DNA from: Bacillota bacterium
GTDB lineage: Bacteria > Bacillota > Clostridia > Acetivibrionales > DTU013
DNA: 55,720 bases
Assembly: GCA_023439545.1 (NCBI GenBank)
Contig: JAEXNT010000069.1
Location: 1 to 55,720 of the forward strand
Direction of reading: 5' to 3'
Shown here: positions 1-8,195 of the stretch, piece after piece
How the letters are laid out: each line of letters begins with the position of its first letter
How positions within the stretch are numbered: position 1 is the stretch's first letter
Position numbers and translations under genes: made by a program
The notes under the pieces: generated by a model
The model's database searches: none
Told to the model about the DNA's origin: nothing
What the model saw: the letters and a program-made list of their open reading frames with translations, nothing else

Positions 1-126
1 GGTCGATGACTTCGTCATCTGCTCGCCCATGCATCCGGGGCTGGTCGATGACTTCGTCATCTGCTCGCCCATGCATCCGGGGCTGGTCGATGACTTCGTC
101 ATCTGCTCGCCCATGCATCCGGGGTA
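1..126. repeat. 42-bp tandem repeat, three copies
   Basis: Three near-identical 42-bp units lie head to tail from the window edge, so more copies may lie outside. Each unit holds a small perfect hairpin, GATGAC-TTC-GTCATC, followed by TGCTCGCCCATGCATCCGGGG. The third unit ends in GGGGTAATGA. An open frame across the repeat would encode a 14-residue repeat, but no ribosome binding site or plausible start is seen and I do not call it a gene. The hairpin with a 3-nt loop resembles the hairpins at the right end of the window. Confidence 0.9.
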
Positions 127-207
127 ATGAATCGGTGTGTTGGCATCGATTGTGCGATATCGCGCGAGTCCGGCATAAAAATATGTTTTATTCCTATGTA
201 AAAGTTG

Positions 208-213
208 TATAAT
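208..213 (+). promoter_or_regulatory. putative -10 box for the small gene at 244
   Basis: A perfect TATAAT lies 30 bp before the start at 244. No convincing -35 hexamer is seen 16-18 bp upstream, so only the -10 element is called. Confidence 0.5.
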
Positions 214-243
214 AGATTTATGCTGAATAGGAGGTTGACAGTT

Positions 244-555
244 ATGTCGCGGGAAATTCCTGAAAAGCTTTCGACGTTTTTGAAAACCGCCCTTGATGAT
301 GTGGACGACGGTTATGAATATGCATCCGAACTTAGAAGGATACTGAATTCGGAGGATTGCCAGGAAGCGCTCTCTCCCAAGGAAATTGACGCTCTGCGCG
401 AATACGCCGACGAGGTGAAGGAAGTCGGTGAAATCAATCACTATACCAGGGAGAGGATACTTGAGATCGAGAAGGAGCATTTCGGTACGCGGGGCATTCC
501 CGGATACCTGAAGGCGGATCACGGCAATCCCCAGAAACCGGTCTGGCCGTTTTAG
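244..555 (+). CDS. hypothetical acidic protein of 103 aa
   Basis: I do not recognise this protein. The start at 244 is chosen over an upstream in-frame ATG at 205 because AGGAGG lies at 229-234, 9 nt before it. The product is strongly acidic and probably mostly helical. It has no cysteine cluster and no membrane segment, and it ends in a Pro/Lys-rich tail (NPQKPVWPF). It is transcribed alone, towards the truncated rpoN gene, and is followed by a good terminator. A real single-gene unit is likely, given the promoter, ribosome binding site and terminator. The function is unknown. Confidence 0.75.
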   Translation: MSREIPEKLSTFLKTALDDVDDGYEYASELRRILNSEDCQEALSPKEIDALREYADEVKEVGEINHYTRERILEIEKEHFGTRGIPGYLKADHGNPQKPVWPF

Positions 556-581
556 CAGTAAGCGAAAAAATTTTAAAGCGT

Positions 582-618
582 AAAGGAGCCGGCGTTTTCA
601 TGCACCGACTCCTTTTTG
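582..618 (+). terminator. Rho-independent terminator
   Basis: An AAAGGAGCCGG arm pairs with CCGACTCCTTT (one mismatch) and is followed by TTTTTGTT. It sits 27 nt after the small gene's stop and just before the convergent rpoN end, so it may serve both directions. Confidence 0.75.
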
Positions 619-649
619 TTATAAGAAACATATCAGCCTTCTTTTTTAC

Positions 650-1768
650 CTACACACGCTGTTTTCTGGTAAAAAAACTCCCCAGCTCGAACGTGCCCCA
701 CCTGCACTGCAGATACTTGCCCGATACCGCCTTGTCAAGAATGGATTCATGCATCGAAAGGGAAGCCGCAAATGCGGATTTGTCAAGTAACCTTAAAGCT
801 TTCGGACCTTTATCGAAGAACTCTTTTTCGAGTTCGCATATTTTCTGGGCTATCGAATATATGATGTCCTTTCTCTGTTCGAGGCATTTGAGCAGCCAGA
901 CAGCATTGTTCAGCGTGTCGTGCAAAGCAATGTTCCCGATTGTTTTTTCGTCCGCAGCAGATATGAACGTCAAACTTTCCGAAATACATATATCCGGGAA
1001 CGCTTCTTCGCTAAGCAAAACCTGCAGCCCATCCGACGTTTCGTGGATATTCAGATCGGGCAGTTCGGTTTTTTCAGCTCTACTGCTGTAAAACTCCCGG
1101 CCGGGTTTCGGCTCGAGTTCTCTCACCTTGCTGAATATCTTTCCAACCCTATCAGCCGGGATGCCCGTCAGATCAGCAACCGTTTCGATATCGTCGCGTG
1201 CGATGGCGTCCAGGTATCCTTCCACTACCAGCATTGCCTCCTCATCGGTTTCATCGAGCTGTCTCAGTTGTATGAGCAGGCATTCCCTGAGGTCTCTTGC
1301 GCAGATCCCGGGCGGTCCGAGTTCCTGAAGTTTTTTCAGTACGTCCTCTGCCAATTCCTCAGGAACTTCCAGGCAGTAAGCCACCTCACCCGTATCGACC
1401 TTCAGGTAGCCGTTGTCGTCAGTATTGTCGATCAGAAATTCTCCGACCCTGTAGCTCGTCTTATCGGGGCAGACCGTATCCAGCCGCAGCAGCAGGTGTT
1501 CCTTAAGCGTAGGTTCTCTCAACGGCATATCGTTGTTTGCCGCATCCTGGTCTTCGTCAATGTACGCAACGGTATCCTCGTCGGAAAAATCCCTGACTGT
1601 TCCGCTATCTGCGGCATTTTCAAGAAGGGGGTTGGTTTCCATCTGTGTCTTGATGTAACTGAATAATTCGCCGGAGTTCATTTCAAGGATTTCGATCGCC
1701 TGCTTCAGCTGAGGGATCAGCAAAAGCTTTTGTGAACGTACAGCGTTAAAATCTGAGTTGAAGTCCAA
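650..1768 (-). CDS. rpoN: RNA polymerase sigma-54 factor, C-terminally truncated
   Basis: RpoN directs RNA polymerase to -24/-12 promoters that need AAA+ activators. The N-terminal activator-interacting region is clear (DFNSDFNAVRSQKLLLIPQLKQAIEIL, broken here as DFNSDFNAV / RSQKLLLIPQLKQ), followed by an acidic stretch and the core-binding domain (PGICARDLRECLLIQL). The HTH region is recognisable near the end (MHESILDKAV, GKYLQCRWGTFEL), but the protein stops at FFTRKQRV. The RpoN box (ARRTVAKYRE in the family) that reads the -24 element is absent, and neither this frame nor the overlapping frame below 650 encodes it. Length is about 372 aa against roughly 430-480 in the family. The start is taken as TTG at 1768 because GAGGTGG lies 8 nt upstream and the family begins at this point. 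A GTG at 1780 overlaps that ribosome binding site. It may be a decaying gene or a core-binding protein with altered DNA reading. Confidence 0.85.
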   Translation of the reverse strand: MDFNSDFNAVRSQKLLLIPQLKQAIEILEMNSGELFSYIKTQMETNPLLENAADSGTVRDFSDEDTVAYIDEDQDAANNDMPLREPTLKEHLLLRLDTVCPDKTSYRVGEFLIDNTDDNGYLKVDTGEVAYCLEVPEELAEDVLKKLQELGPPGICARDLRECLLIQLRQLDETDEEAMLVVEGYLDAIARDDIETVADLTGIPADRVGKIFSKVRELEPKPGREFYSSRAEKTELPDLNIHETSDGLQVLLSEEAFPDICISESLTFISAADEKTIGNIALHDTLNNAVWLLKCLEQRKDIIYSIAQKICELEKEFFDKGPKALRLLDKSAFAASLSMHESILDKAVSGKYLQCRWGTFELGSFFTRKQRV

Positions 1769-1790
1769 AATGGATCCCACCTCGAAAAAA

Positions 1791-1812
1791 GGTTATATAG
1801 TATTATATAACC
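1791..1812. promoter_or_regulatory. palindromic operator candidate over the rpoN -10 box
   Basis: GGTTATATA-GTAT-TATATAACC is a perfect 9+9 inverted repeat with a 4-nt centre. On the minus strand it contains TATAAT, a likely -10 box for rpoN, so a bound regulator would block initiation. It lies 9 nt upstream of the rpoN ribosome binding site and could alternatively form an RNA hairpin in the leader. Confidence 0.55.
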
Positions 1813-1860
1813 TCACTTCCGACTTTAGTAATGCTGCCAAGCACCAAATATGGGGGTTTT

Positions 1861-2844
1861 CTAAATGCCAAGGTATTTTGTCGCGATTATCGTGAAAATG
1901 TATAACAGCGCCATGAGGAAATACAGAACGATCACCAGGATTATTGGCCAGTGTGAAAGGACGGCTTTTACGTCCTGGCCTGCGCGTGAGATCGGAGGAA
2001 CAGCTTTTTCCGTGCTGACCGTGACCTTTCTGAAAATATAAAGCAGTCCGGCTACAACAATGATGCCAATTATCCCATAAATTACCGATTGCAGGAGATC
2101 TGTACCTGAAATGGTGATCGTCTTGGTATCAGGCTGCTTTGCGACATACTGCATAATTTCTGCAAACGCGTTGTTCAGAAAATGTGCAAACATCCCGGCG
2201 AGTATAGAGTTCGTCCTTACCACATAATAGCCGATCAGCAGACCCAGCAGTATTGGGCCGATCAAATTGGTAATATCAAAATGGAATAACCCGAAAAGAA
2301 TCGATACTATAATAACAGCTTTGTAGGTACCACGCTTTTCGTATGCTCTGAGCAGCAAGCCCCTGTGCATTATTTCTTCACATATACCCGGAGCAACTGC
2401 TATCGCAAGTATCCCGACCAGAAGCCCGGGAATGTTTCTGGGAGTTGGGATGCCCGGATTGGGTATGTCGCCGATGAACTGAAGCAGGTATATTACAATA
2501 TTGTTGAACATACTTGCAGCGTACGAAGCGGGCGCTGCGGTCAGCAATATCAGAATGGCGGGCAGCACCTTCACTTTATTGAACCTGAAGGTCTTCCAGA
2601 TATTTACCCTCTTTATGATACAATAAATAAGCACGGAGGCCACGATTAAAAACTCGTTTACAAGTACAAAACCATATATCTTGTTATAGATTTCCGTTCC
2701 AAGTATTATTCCAGCGATAAACTGATAAGCCATGAATATAACTGTGAATATAAAAAACAATACATTGGCGCCGGTCAGCGTCAGCCTTCCCTGCCATTTA
2801 CCGGAGTTGCCGGATTGCTCCGTCTGTCGGTATATTTGTTCCAT
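1861..2844 (-). CDS. CPBP family intramembrane metalloprotease
   Basis: This is a membrane-embedded glutamic/metalloprotease of the CAAX/Abi (CPBP) family. The three family motifs are present: EEIMHRG near residue 157, FGLFHFD about 25 residues later, and HFLNN about 40 residues after that. About seven to eight hydrophobic segments are visible, including the last at the C-terminus. The start at 2844 (MEQIYRQ) is preferred to ATG 2853 because AAAGGA directly abuts 2853 but stands 7 nt before 2844. It is the last gene of a minus-strand run with the cyclo-ligase, DUF2085 and zinc-ribbon genes. The substrate is unknown. In Firmicutes such proteins act in peptide export, bacteriocin immunity or protein maturation, but the context here does not decide among these. 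Confidence 0.85.
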   Translation of the reverse strand: MEQIYRQTEQSGNSGKWQGRLTLTGANVLFFIFTVIFMAYQFIAGIILGTEIYNKIYGFVLVNEFLIVASVLIYCIIKRVNIWKTFRFNKVKVLPAILILLTAAPASYAASMFNNIVIYLLQFIGDIPNPGIPTPRNIPGLLVGILAIAVAPGICEEIMHRGLLLRAYEKRGTYKAVIIVSILFGLFHFDITNLIGPILLGLLIGYYVVRTNSILAGMFAHFLNNAFAEIMQYVAKQPDTKTITISGTDLLQSVIYGIIGIIVVAGLLYIFRKVTVSTEKAVPPISRAGQDVKAVLSHWPIILVIVLYFLMALLYIFTIIATKYLGI

Positions 2845-2884
2845 CTGTCTCATCCTTTCGGTTTACAAGCTCAGATCCGCGGTA

Positions 2885-3478
2885 TTATATTATTCTCTCT
2901 TCTGTAACAATAATATCAACAGGAATATCATATGAAGCCGCAGGTATTGAATCGAACACCTGAAGCTCGAATGCAACGCCAGCTTTCAGGCAGTCAGGCC
3001 TGAGAGTACGAAGAAATCGGTCATAATATCCGCCCCCGTAGCCGATTCTGTTTCTGACCCCGTCAAAAGCAACTCCGGGTACGACCACCATATCTATCTC
3101 CAACGGATCCACTCTGCGAAGAACAGACGCGTCGGGTTCCGCAATACCCATATATCCGGCTGCCATATGTTTGCCCGCTTCCTTTATTTCGTATACCCCT
3201 AGTGATTTTACCACGCCGCCTGAAGCGTCAGGGGTACTTTTTTCAACTTTTGGGACAACAACCCTTCTGCCGCTTTGCAGACATCGAAGGATCAATTGCT
3301 CCGTGGACACTTCATTTCTAATGGACATATAGGCCATAACCATATTGGCTCGTTCATACTTTTCAAGGAAAAAAAGTCTTTCCAGTATAGCCTCACTTTT
3401 TACAGCTACTTCTTCAGGCGTCAAAAGATTTCTTTTATCTAGCGCTATTCTGCGTATACGGAGTTTTGATTCCATCAT
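2885..3478 (-). CDS. 5-formyltetrahydrofolate cyclo-ligase
   Basis: It converts 5-formyl-THF to 5,10-methenyl-THF with ATP in the cytosol, recovering folate for one-carbon metabolism. At 197 aa it has the normal family length. The N-terminal basic helix is typical (KLRIRRIALDKRNLL), as is the C-terminal signature RNRIGYGGGYYDRFL around residue 140, which forms the phosphate-binding region. MVVVPGVAFDG before it also matches the family. GAGGA precedes two adjacent ATGs at 3478 and 3475; either may be used. The gap to DUF2085 upstream is 21 bp, so the genes are probably co-transcribed. Confidence 0.93.
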   Translation of the reverse strand: MMESKLRIRRIALDKRNLLTPEEVAVKSEAILERLFFLEKYERANMVMAYMSIRNEVSTEQLILRCLQSGRRVVVPKVEKSTPDASGGVVKSLGVYEIKEAGKHMAAGYMGIAEPDASVLRRVDPLEIDMVVVPGVAFDGVRNRIGYGGGYYDRFLRTLRPDCLKAGVAFELQVFDSIPAASYDIPVDIIVTEERII

Positions 3479-3499
3479 TCGTCCTCTTCAAACAAAGGT

Positions 3500-4171
3500 T
3501 CAAAGTTTAAGAAACGCCTCTTTCAAAGGCTGGAGCAGCAGTGTGGAAAGCAAGTACAGGGAAGTCAGCACGATGATCGTTCCAATAGCCGTGAATGCCA
3601 GCAGTTTTTTGCCGGTTAAACCGCGCATCCTGGCAAAAATCGTATAAGTGAGCCTGCCCAGCAAAAAAAGAAATCCAATCAGAAATACCGCACCCGCCAG
3701 TATATACGGCGCCATACCCCCGAGCAGCAGAATGCAAAGCAGCAAGCCTGTAGCGAGCGGAGGCACGAATTCGGCGATATTCTTCAATACCGGTTTCTCA
3801 TTTTCGCCTTCGGCGTCGTAATGCGCAGCAGGCACCAGAAGGTATGGTATCGGAAGGCCGAACAGTAAACCCGAGAAAACCCTTACCGTATTGTTTGACT
3901 CTGTGACGCCCGTATATGATAAAATTCCGTCAAGGATCATCGGAAACATCATGAGGCAAAGCAGTATGGACGAGCTTAAACGGGGCGGTCTTTGCGCGCC
4001 GAGCCTCCTGAACAGGGTAATAAACAAAGCCGCTGTGAAAATGCCGGCGTATATGCCCATATCCCTGGCGCAGACAGGCAATTGGCGCCCACCTGCATAT
4101 AATGATCTGGAAGGCAGTTGATGACATATAAGCGAGCCCGCCAGATCAAAAAAACTTTCAAGAATGTCCAT
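3500..4171 (-). CDS. DUF2085 membrane protein
   Basis: The N-terminus carries the DUF2085 signature CHQLPSRSLYAGGRQLPVCARD at about residues 17-38 (the family has CHQ, then GRQ-P-CAR). Here the second conserved Cys of the usual CARC/CARCTG motif is replaced, reading CARDMG. About six membrane segments follow. The molecular function of DUF2085 is unknown. No ribosome binding site is visible before ATG 4171, and the upstream gene ends 6 nt before it, so translation is probably coupled. Confidence 0.85.
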   Translation of the reverse strand: MDILESFFDLAGSLICHQLPSRSLYAGGRQLPVCARDMGIYAGIFTAALFITLFRRLGAQRPPRLSSSILLCLMMFPMILDGILSYTGVTESNNTVRVFSGLLFGLPIPYLLVPAAHYDAEGENEKPVLKNIAEFVPPLATGLLLCILLLGGMAPYILAGAVFLIGFLFLLGRLTYTIFARMRGLTGKKLLAFTAIGTIIVLTSLYLLSTLLLQPLKEAFLKL

Positions 4172-4177
4172 GATATA

Positions 4178-4882
4178 TCAGAAGTTACCGTTATTGAACG
4201 GCAGCGACGCGGATGCGAGCGATAATATAAAGCAGCCTATGCAGGCCAGTACGAACATTATTATGCAAGCAACCAGCAGCGCTACTCCGAAGGACCTCCT
4301 GTCATTGTCGCCCTCCGAACTCATGAATACTATTGCCGTGATGATACCTGCAAGCTGACCTATTCCGGGCAACAAAGTAAACAGCACTGTAAGGAATACC
4401 TTAAGTCCGTTGCTGAGCGCAGGTTTGTCATACCTCGGTCCCTGCTGCGGCCTGTTCTGGTAATACGGCCTCTGGTAGTCCTGCACGGGTCTTTCGGGAT
4501 TCTGCCATTGTCCCTGTCCTCCCTGCTGCGGCTGGTACTGCGCCGGAGCCTGTTCCTGGGGCTGTGTCCGATCCGGAGCTGGTTCCTGCGGCTGTGTCTG
4601 GGTCTGGTTCCATGAGGATTCAGGTGATTGAGCAGGATTTGAGGCGTCATTGTTCACAGGGGTGCTTTCAATCCCGCCGACCTGGCTGTTATCAAATCCG
4701 GCAGGTTCGCCGGGGAACGAGTTCAATCCCGGTTCGGAAGGCTGATTCGGCTGGTCGCTGCCGTAACCGTTACCGAAGGTCACTTCCAAAAGGCTGCCGC
4801 AATAAGGGCAACGGCTGGCGCCCGCTGGAATGGTTTCGCCGCAGAAGCCGCATTTTTTCTGAGAATCATTATTATAATTCAA
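4178..4882 (-). CDS. zinc-ribbon membrane protein with Pro/Gln-rich linker
   Basis: The 234-aa protein begins with a zinc ribbon (CGFCGETIPAGASRCPYCG, two CxxC knuckles at residues 12-15 and 26-29). A linker of about 120 residues rich in Pro, Gln, Asn and Glu follows, then a C-terminal domain with two hydrophobic segments (KVFLTVLFTLLPGIGQLAGIIT and a second near residue 205). The start is TTG at 4882 with GGGAGG upstream. Proteins of this layout are common in Firmicutes and are annotated only as zinc-ribbon domain proteins. The role is unknown. It is the first gene of the four-gene minus-strand operon. Confidence 0.8.
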   Translation of the reverse strand: MNYNNDSQKKCGFCGETIPAGASRCPYCGSLLEVTFGNGYGSDQPNQPSEPGLNSFPGEPAGFDNSQVGGIESTPVNNDASNPAQSPESSWNQTQTQPQEPAPDRTQPQEQAPAQYQPQQGGQGQWQNPERPVQDYQRPYYQNRPQQGPRYDKPALSNGLKVFLTVLFTLLPGIGQLAGIITAIVFMSSEGDNDRRSFGVALLVACIIMFVLACIGCFILSLASASLPFNNGNF

Positions 4883-4986
4883 AAATATTCCTCCCTGCTT
4901 TATTCACTTTCCTTGCAAAATTACCTTCAGACATATATACGTGATTATTTTATATTATTATTCGCTCTGTTAGGAAAAAATCCTTT

Positions 4987-7026
4987 TTAAAACAGCATGT
5001 TCTCAACATATTTCTCGGTAAAATATGCCGAGGCCGATAGCTCTAAATATCTGACCCTGCGCGAAATATCCCCGGCTATTTTAATACTGGCAGCTGATAA
5101 CAGTCCTTCAGCCGCGCCCGCCCCGGAAGCGTTTCCGATCGCTTCAATCCTGTTTTCCAAAGCTTTGGGCAAAAGCCCTATCCGCACTGCCGTGCCGATA
5201 TGTAGACTGCTTCCGAAGCCTCCCGCAAGGTATACTCTCCCGATATCGTCCTGCGAGATCCCCGCTTCCCTGATCAGAGTATCTATTCCCGCAGCTATGG
5301 CTGCCTTTGCGTTCTGTATCTCCCGTACATCCCTCTGCGTTATGACTATCCGCTCTTCCGTATCAGCTGCCCCGGCTTTATCGGTATTGCCGGCTTGAAC
5401 GGCTTTGCCGGTCGCTGGGGTAACGCCGGCTTCTGCGATCCCGCCGGCTTGATTACTCCTTTCGGCCCGCACTGTTCCGTCCGTTTCTGCGGTCCCGCCG
5501 CTTAAAACGAAAGCCCTGGAACTGTCAACGCCGATAAGCCTTTTCGCCACATCCCCTGCCGTCGCTGTTTCATCGGCGTCGAGCATACGGCCTGTTTCAT
5601 CCAGCAACCCGGCATCGAGGAGATACGCGATTGCATCTACGATTCCCGAACCGCAAATACCGGCTGGCCTGGCATTGCCTATCACAGAATATTTAAAATC
5701 CGGAGCTGGGCCAACAGAATCTATAGCTCCTGTCACACCGCCCATACCGTTCTTTATATTAGCGCCTTCAAATGCCGGTCCTGCGGCAGTAGAACAGGCA
5801 AGCAGCCATTCGCGGCCGCCCAGGACTATTTCTCCGTTCGTGCCTATGTCGACCAGCAGCGAAATACCTTCTTTTTCATAAATGCCGCTCGATAATATCG
5901 ACGCCACGATATCCCCGCCTATGTATGCCGAAACTCCTGGAAACACCGCAGCTGTTCCGCATCGGTTGAACGAAAGCCCTATATCCCTGGATGGAAGTAA
6001 CACGAGTCCCGTCGTAACAGGTATGAAGGGAGCCGTCGCGATGCCCGCCGGATCGATGCCAAGCAGCAGGTGCAGCATAGTAGTATTGCCTGCGACAACT
6101 GCGGCGTAAATATCATCTCTGCCGATCCCTACGTCTGCTGTCATCTCAGCCGCAAGTCCCCCTATGCACTCAGTTATGAGAGACTGCAATTCGGCTATGC
6201 CGTTTTTGGACCGGATCGTATGATCTATCCTCGAGATCACATCCGCACCATACTTCCGCTGGGGATTGAGCATGGAACCTGTTGAAATGCGCTTTCCGGA
6301 CACAAGATCATACAGGTAAGCCGCCACTGTCGTGGCGCCTATGTCTACAGCAATTCCATATAACCTGTCCGTCGTATCGCCGGGTTCGATTGCAGCCAGT
6401 CTTCCGTTCACCGAAACAACCGTTATTTTGCAGCCGGAGGCTTTCAATATGCCGGGGAGTTCCTTTATCACATCGAGACTGCCCGGTATTGCTGACAGGC
6501 CTGAAGCACCTTCGGCAAACGTAGGTAATTTTCCGCTCTCGCCGGTGCCGGTTTCAACGCAGAGCTTCAACGATTCCGATGTCCTTTCGGTATTTGCCTT
6601 TAGCGCTTCGAGCACTCTTTCAAGATCAGGTCTCTGATCCTCGAGGGACGGGGGTTCAAGTTCGATATACTGTTTCCTTATGTATGGTTCGAGCGGTACG
6701 TCCCTCATTTTTCCCGCGGTTATTATCGAGGCGTCCCGCATATCTCCTTCAAGGTATACCTCCAGGTCGGACGAAACATGAGTGTAGCAGGCCAGGCGAA
6801 AGCCTCTCTCGAGCTTTTCCGAGCCCAGCAGCGATTTTTCCTTATCCGGGGGAGCTTCCAAATTCCCCCTTACTCTGACGGCACATTTACCGCATGTGCC
6901 CTTGCCGGCGCACGGAGTGTTCATGACAACTCCGTTGTTCTGCAGCAGATGGAGCAGATCGGCTCCCTTACCTGCTGATATAGTTCTTTCCGTATCATTT
7001 ATATGGAGTTTTATACTGTACTGCAT
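4987..7026 (-). CDS. ferredoxin-ASKHA corrinoid activation protein (RACo/RamA-like, DUF4445)
   Basis: Family members are ATP-dependent reductive activators that return Co(II) corrinoid methyl-transfer proteins to Co(I). The N-terminal 2Fe-2S ferredoxin domain has Cys39, Cys45 and Cys48 (PCAGKGTCGKC) and Cys80 (RLACYTH). The middle and C-terminal parts form the ASKHA actin-like ATPase fold: YGIAVDIGATTVAAYL, LLVDIGTNGEIVLG and VYLAGGFGSSLHIG are the family phosphate and adenosine motifs. The start at 7026 is preferred because GGAGG lies 4-5 nt before it; the upstream GTG at 7038 is part of that region. An in-frame insertion near residues 526-555 consists of five 6-residue Ala/Gly repeats (QAGGIA, EAGVTP, ATGKAV, QAGNTD, KAGAAD). 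No corrinoid protein or methyltransferase is in the window, so its target is unknown. cobT lies directly upstream. Confidence 0.9.
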   Translation of the reverse strand: MQYSIKLHINDTERTISAGKGADLLHLLQNNGVVMNTPCAGKGTCGKCAVRVRGNLEAPPDKEKSLLGSEKLERGFRLACYTHVSSDLEVYLEGDMRDASIITAGKMRDVPLEPYIRKQYIELEPPSLEDQRPDLERVLEALKANTERTSESLKLCVETGTGESGKLPTFAEGASGLSAIPGSLDVIKELPGILKASGCKITVVSVNGRLAAIEPGDTTDRLYGIAVDIGATTVAAYLYDLVSGKRISTGSMLNPQRKYGADVISRIDHTIRSKNGIAELQSLITECIGGLAAEMTADVGIGRDDIYAAVVAGNTTMLHLLLGIDPAGIATAPFIPVTTGLVLLPSRDIGLSFNRCGTAAVFPGVSAYIGGDIVASILSSGIYEKEGISLLVDIGTNGEIVLGGREWLLACSTAAGPAFEGANIKNGMGGVTGAIDSVGPAPDFKYSVIGNARPAGICGSGIVDAIAYLLDAGLLDETGRMLDADETATAGDVAKRLIGVDSSRAFVLSGGTAETDGTVRAERSNQAGGIAEAGVTPATGKAVQAGNTDKAGAADTEERIVITQRDVREIQNAKAAIAAGIDTLIREAGISQDDIGRVYLAGGFGSSLHIGTAVRIGLLPKALENRIEAIGNASGAGAAEGLLSAASIKIAGDISRRVRYLELSASAYFTEKYVENMLF
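5362..5451 (-). repeat. in-frame 18-bp-period repeat inside the ASKHA gene
   Basis: Five 18-bp units encode QAGGIA, EAGVTP, ATGKAV, QAGNTD and KAGAAD. The units share an AAGCCGGC-like core. The repeat interrupts the conserved region just before the C-terminal ASKHA motifs without breaking the frame. Similar units occur in holA and comEC. Confidence 0.8.
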
Positions 7027-7040
7027 GCTGACCTCCACAG

Positions 7041-7166
7041 ATTCATACTGTTGATCGGTTTGTGCTTTTCATGCGTTTTATGCTTTTCATGCGGTTTGTT
7101 CTGTTCATTCGGGTTATACCGTTCATGCGGCCTGTCCTATTCAAGCGGTTTATACTGCTCTATCAT
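7041..7166 (-). repeat. 18-bp tandem repeat across the cobT stop codon
   Basis: Six to seven degenerate 18-bp units (for example CCGCATGAAAAGCATAAA) run from the last CobT codons (MIEQYK, PLE) through the TAG stop at 7137-7139 and fill the gap to the ASKHA gene. In the CobT frame the units after the stop would read PHERYN, PNEQNK, PHEKHK, THEKHK and PINSMN, and the frame stays open to a TAA inside the next gene. Confidence 0.8.
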
Positions 7167-8195
7167 GGCGTCGCCGAACGTGCCCATCCCGTTATACGCG
7201 GCAAAGGCCGCATCTATTATATGAAATGCCACCGCTGCGCCAGTTCCTTCTCCGAGCCTCATTCCAAGCGCCAGTAACGGCTCCAGCCCTATCTCTTCCA
7301 GAACAGCTCTGCTGCCAGGTTCAGCCGATCCATGGGACGCTATCATATATTCCCTGACCTCAGGCTTAAGCCTGTATGCGATCAATGCGGCCACCGAAGC
7401 GATAAAGCCGTCGATGAAAATCGGTTTTCTCAGCGCCGCAGCACCCAGAAAACAGCCCGTCAATCCGGCAATATCAAAGCCTCCGAGCTTTGATAGTACA
7501 TCTATCGGATCGCTTCGGTCAGGTTTATTGACTGCGATAGACTTTTTTATTACTTCAATTTTATGCTGCAGCCCCTCATCTGTTAGGCCCGAGCCGCGGC
7601 CCACAACTTCTTCGACGGGTTTGCCCGTAATAACGGCAGCAACCGCGCTGCTTGTGGTCGTATTGCCTATTCCCATCTCGCCGGTGCCGAACATCTGGAC
7701 GCCTTTCCGCACAAGACCGGTCACCGCCTCGATCCCGGTTTCGATAGCCCTGACGGCTTCTTCCCGGGTCATGGCAGGCCCCTTTGCAATATTCCAGGTC
7801 CCGCGGCGTATTTTTCGGTTGGCTATGCCTTCGCTTGAAAGCTCGGCGTCGACTCCGACGTCTACTATATGGATATCAGCGCCGGCGTTTTTAGCCAGGA
7901 CACAGACGCCCGTTATGCCTCTTGTAAAATTCTCAGTCACGGACGCCGTAACCGATTTCGGGCATGAGCTTACACCCTCTTCCACGACACCGTTATCGGC
8001 GCACATGATCACGATGGTTTTTTTATCAATGCTCGGCCTGAGCTGCCCGGTGATACCTGCGACCTGTTTTACCAGGTCCTCGAGCCTCCCGAGGCTCCCC
8101 AGAGGCTTCGTAAGGCTATCAAGCCGCGTCTGCGCCGCATTTTTGGCATTTTCGTCAAGTCCTGTAATTTTTTCGAGTGTTTCGTAAAGCAACAT
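7137..8195 (-). CDS. cobT: nicotinate-nucleotide--dimethylbenzimidazole phosphoribosyltransferase
   Basis: CobT makes alpha-ribazole phosphate from nicotinate mononucleotide and dimethylbenzimidazole (or a related base) for the lower ligand of cobamides. The start at 8195 (MLLYETLEKITGL) is chosen because GGAG lies about 8 nt upstream and the family begins here; the upstream extension looks like intergenic sequence. The product of 352 aa matches the family. Motifs seen are LTKPLGSLGRLE at the N-terminus, CADNGVVEEGVS, GEMGIGNTT, GRGSGLTDEG, and the catalytic-Glu motif GEGTGAAVAF near the C-terminus. The C-terminal codons lie inside an 18-bp tandem repeat that continues past the stop. It is paired with the corrinoid activation protein downstream, which suggests a corrinoid-dependent pathway. 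Confidence 0.95.
   Translation of the reverse strand: MLLYETLEKITGLDENAKNAAQTRLDSLTKPLGSLGRLEDLVKQVAGITGQLRPSIDKKTIVIMCADNGVVEEGVSSCPKSVTASVTENFTRGITGVCVLAKNAGADIHIVDVGVDAELSSEGIANRKIRRGTWNIAKGPAMTREEAVRAIETGIEAVTGLVRKGVQMFGTGEMGIGNTTTSSAVAAVITGKPVEEVVGRGSGLTDEGLQHKIEVIKKSIAVNKPDRSDPIDVLSKLGGFDIAGLTGCFLGAAALRKPIFIDGFIASVAALIAYRLKPEVREYMIASHGSAEPGSRAVLEEIGLEPLLALGMRLGEGTGAAVAFHIIDAAFAAYNGMGTFGDAMIEQYKPLE

Noticed and set aside
6..212. 68-codon frame across the left-edge 42-bp repeat
   Set aside because: No ribosome binding site, start inside the repeat, coding only by repeat; likely non-coding.
7137..7139. Pyrrolysine recoding of the cobT TAG stop
   Set aside because: Only a tandem repeat continues the frame; no pylT, pylS or methylamine methyltransferase gene is in the window.
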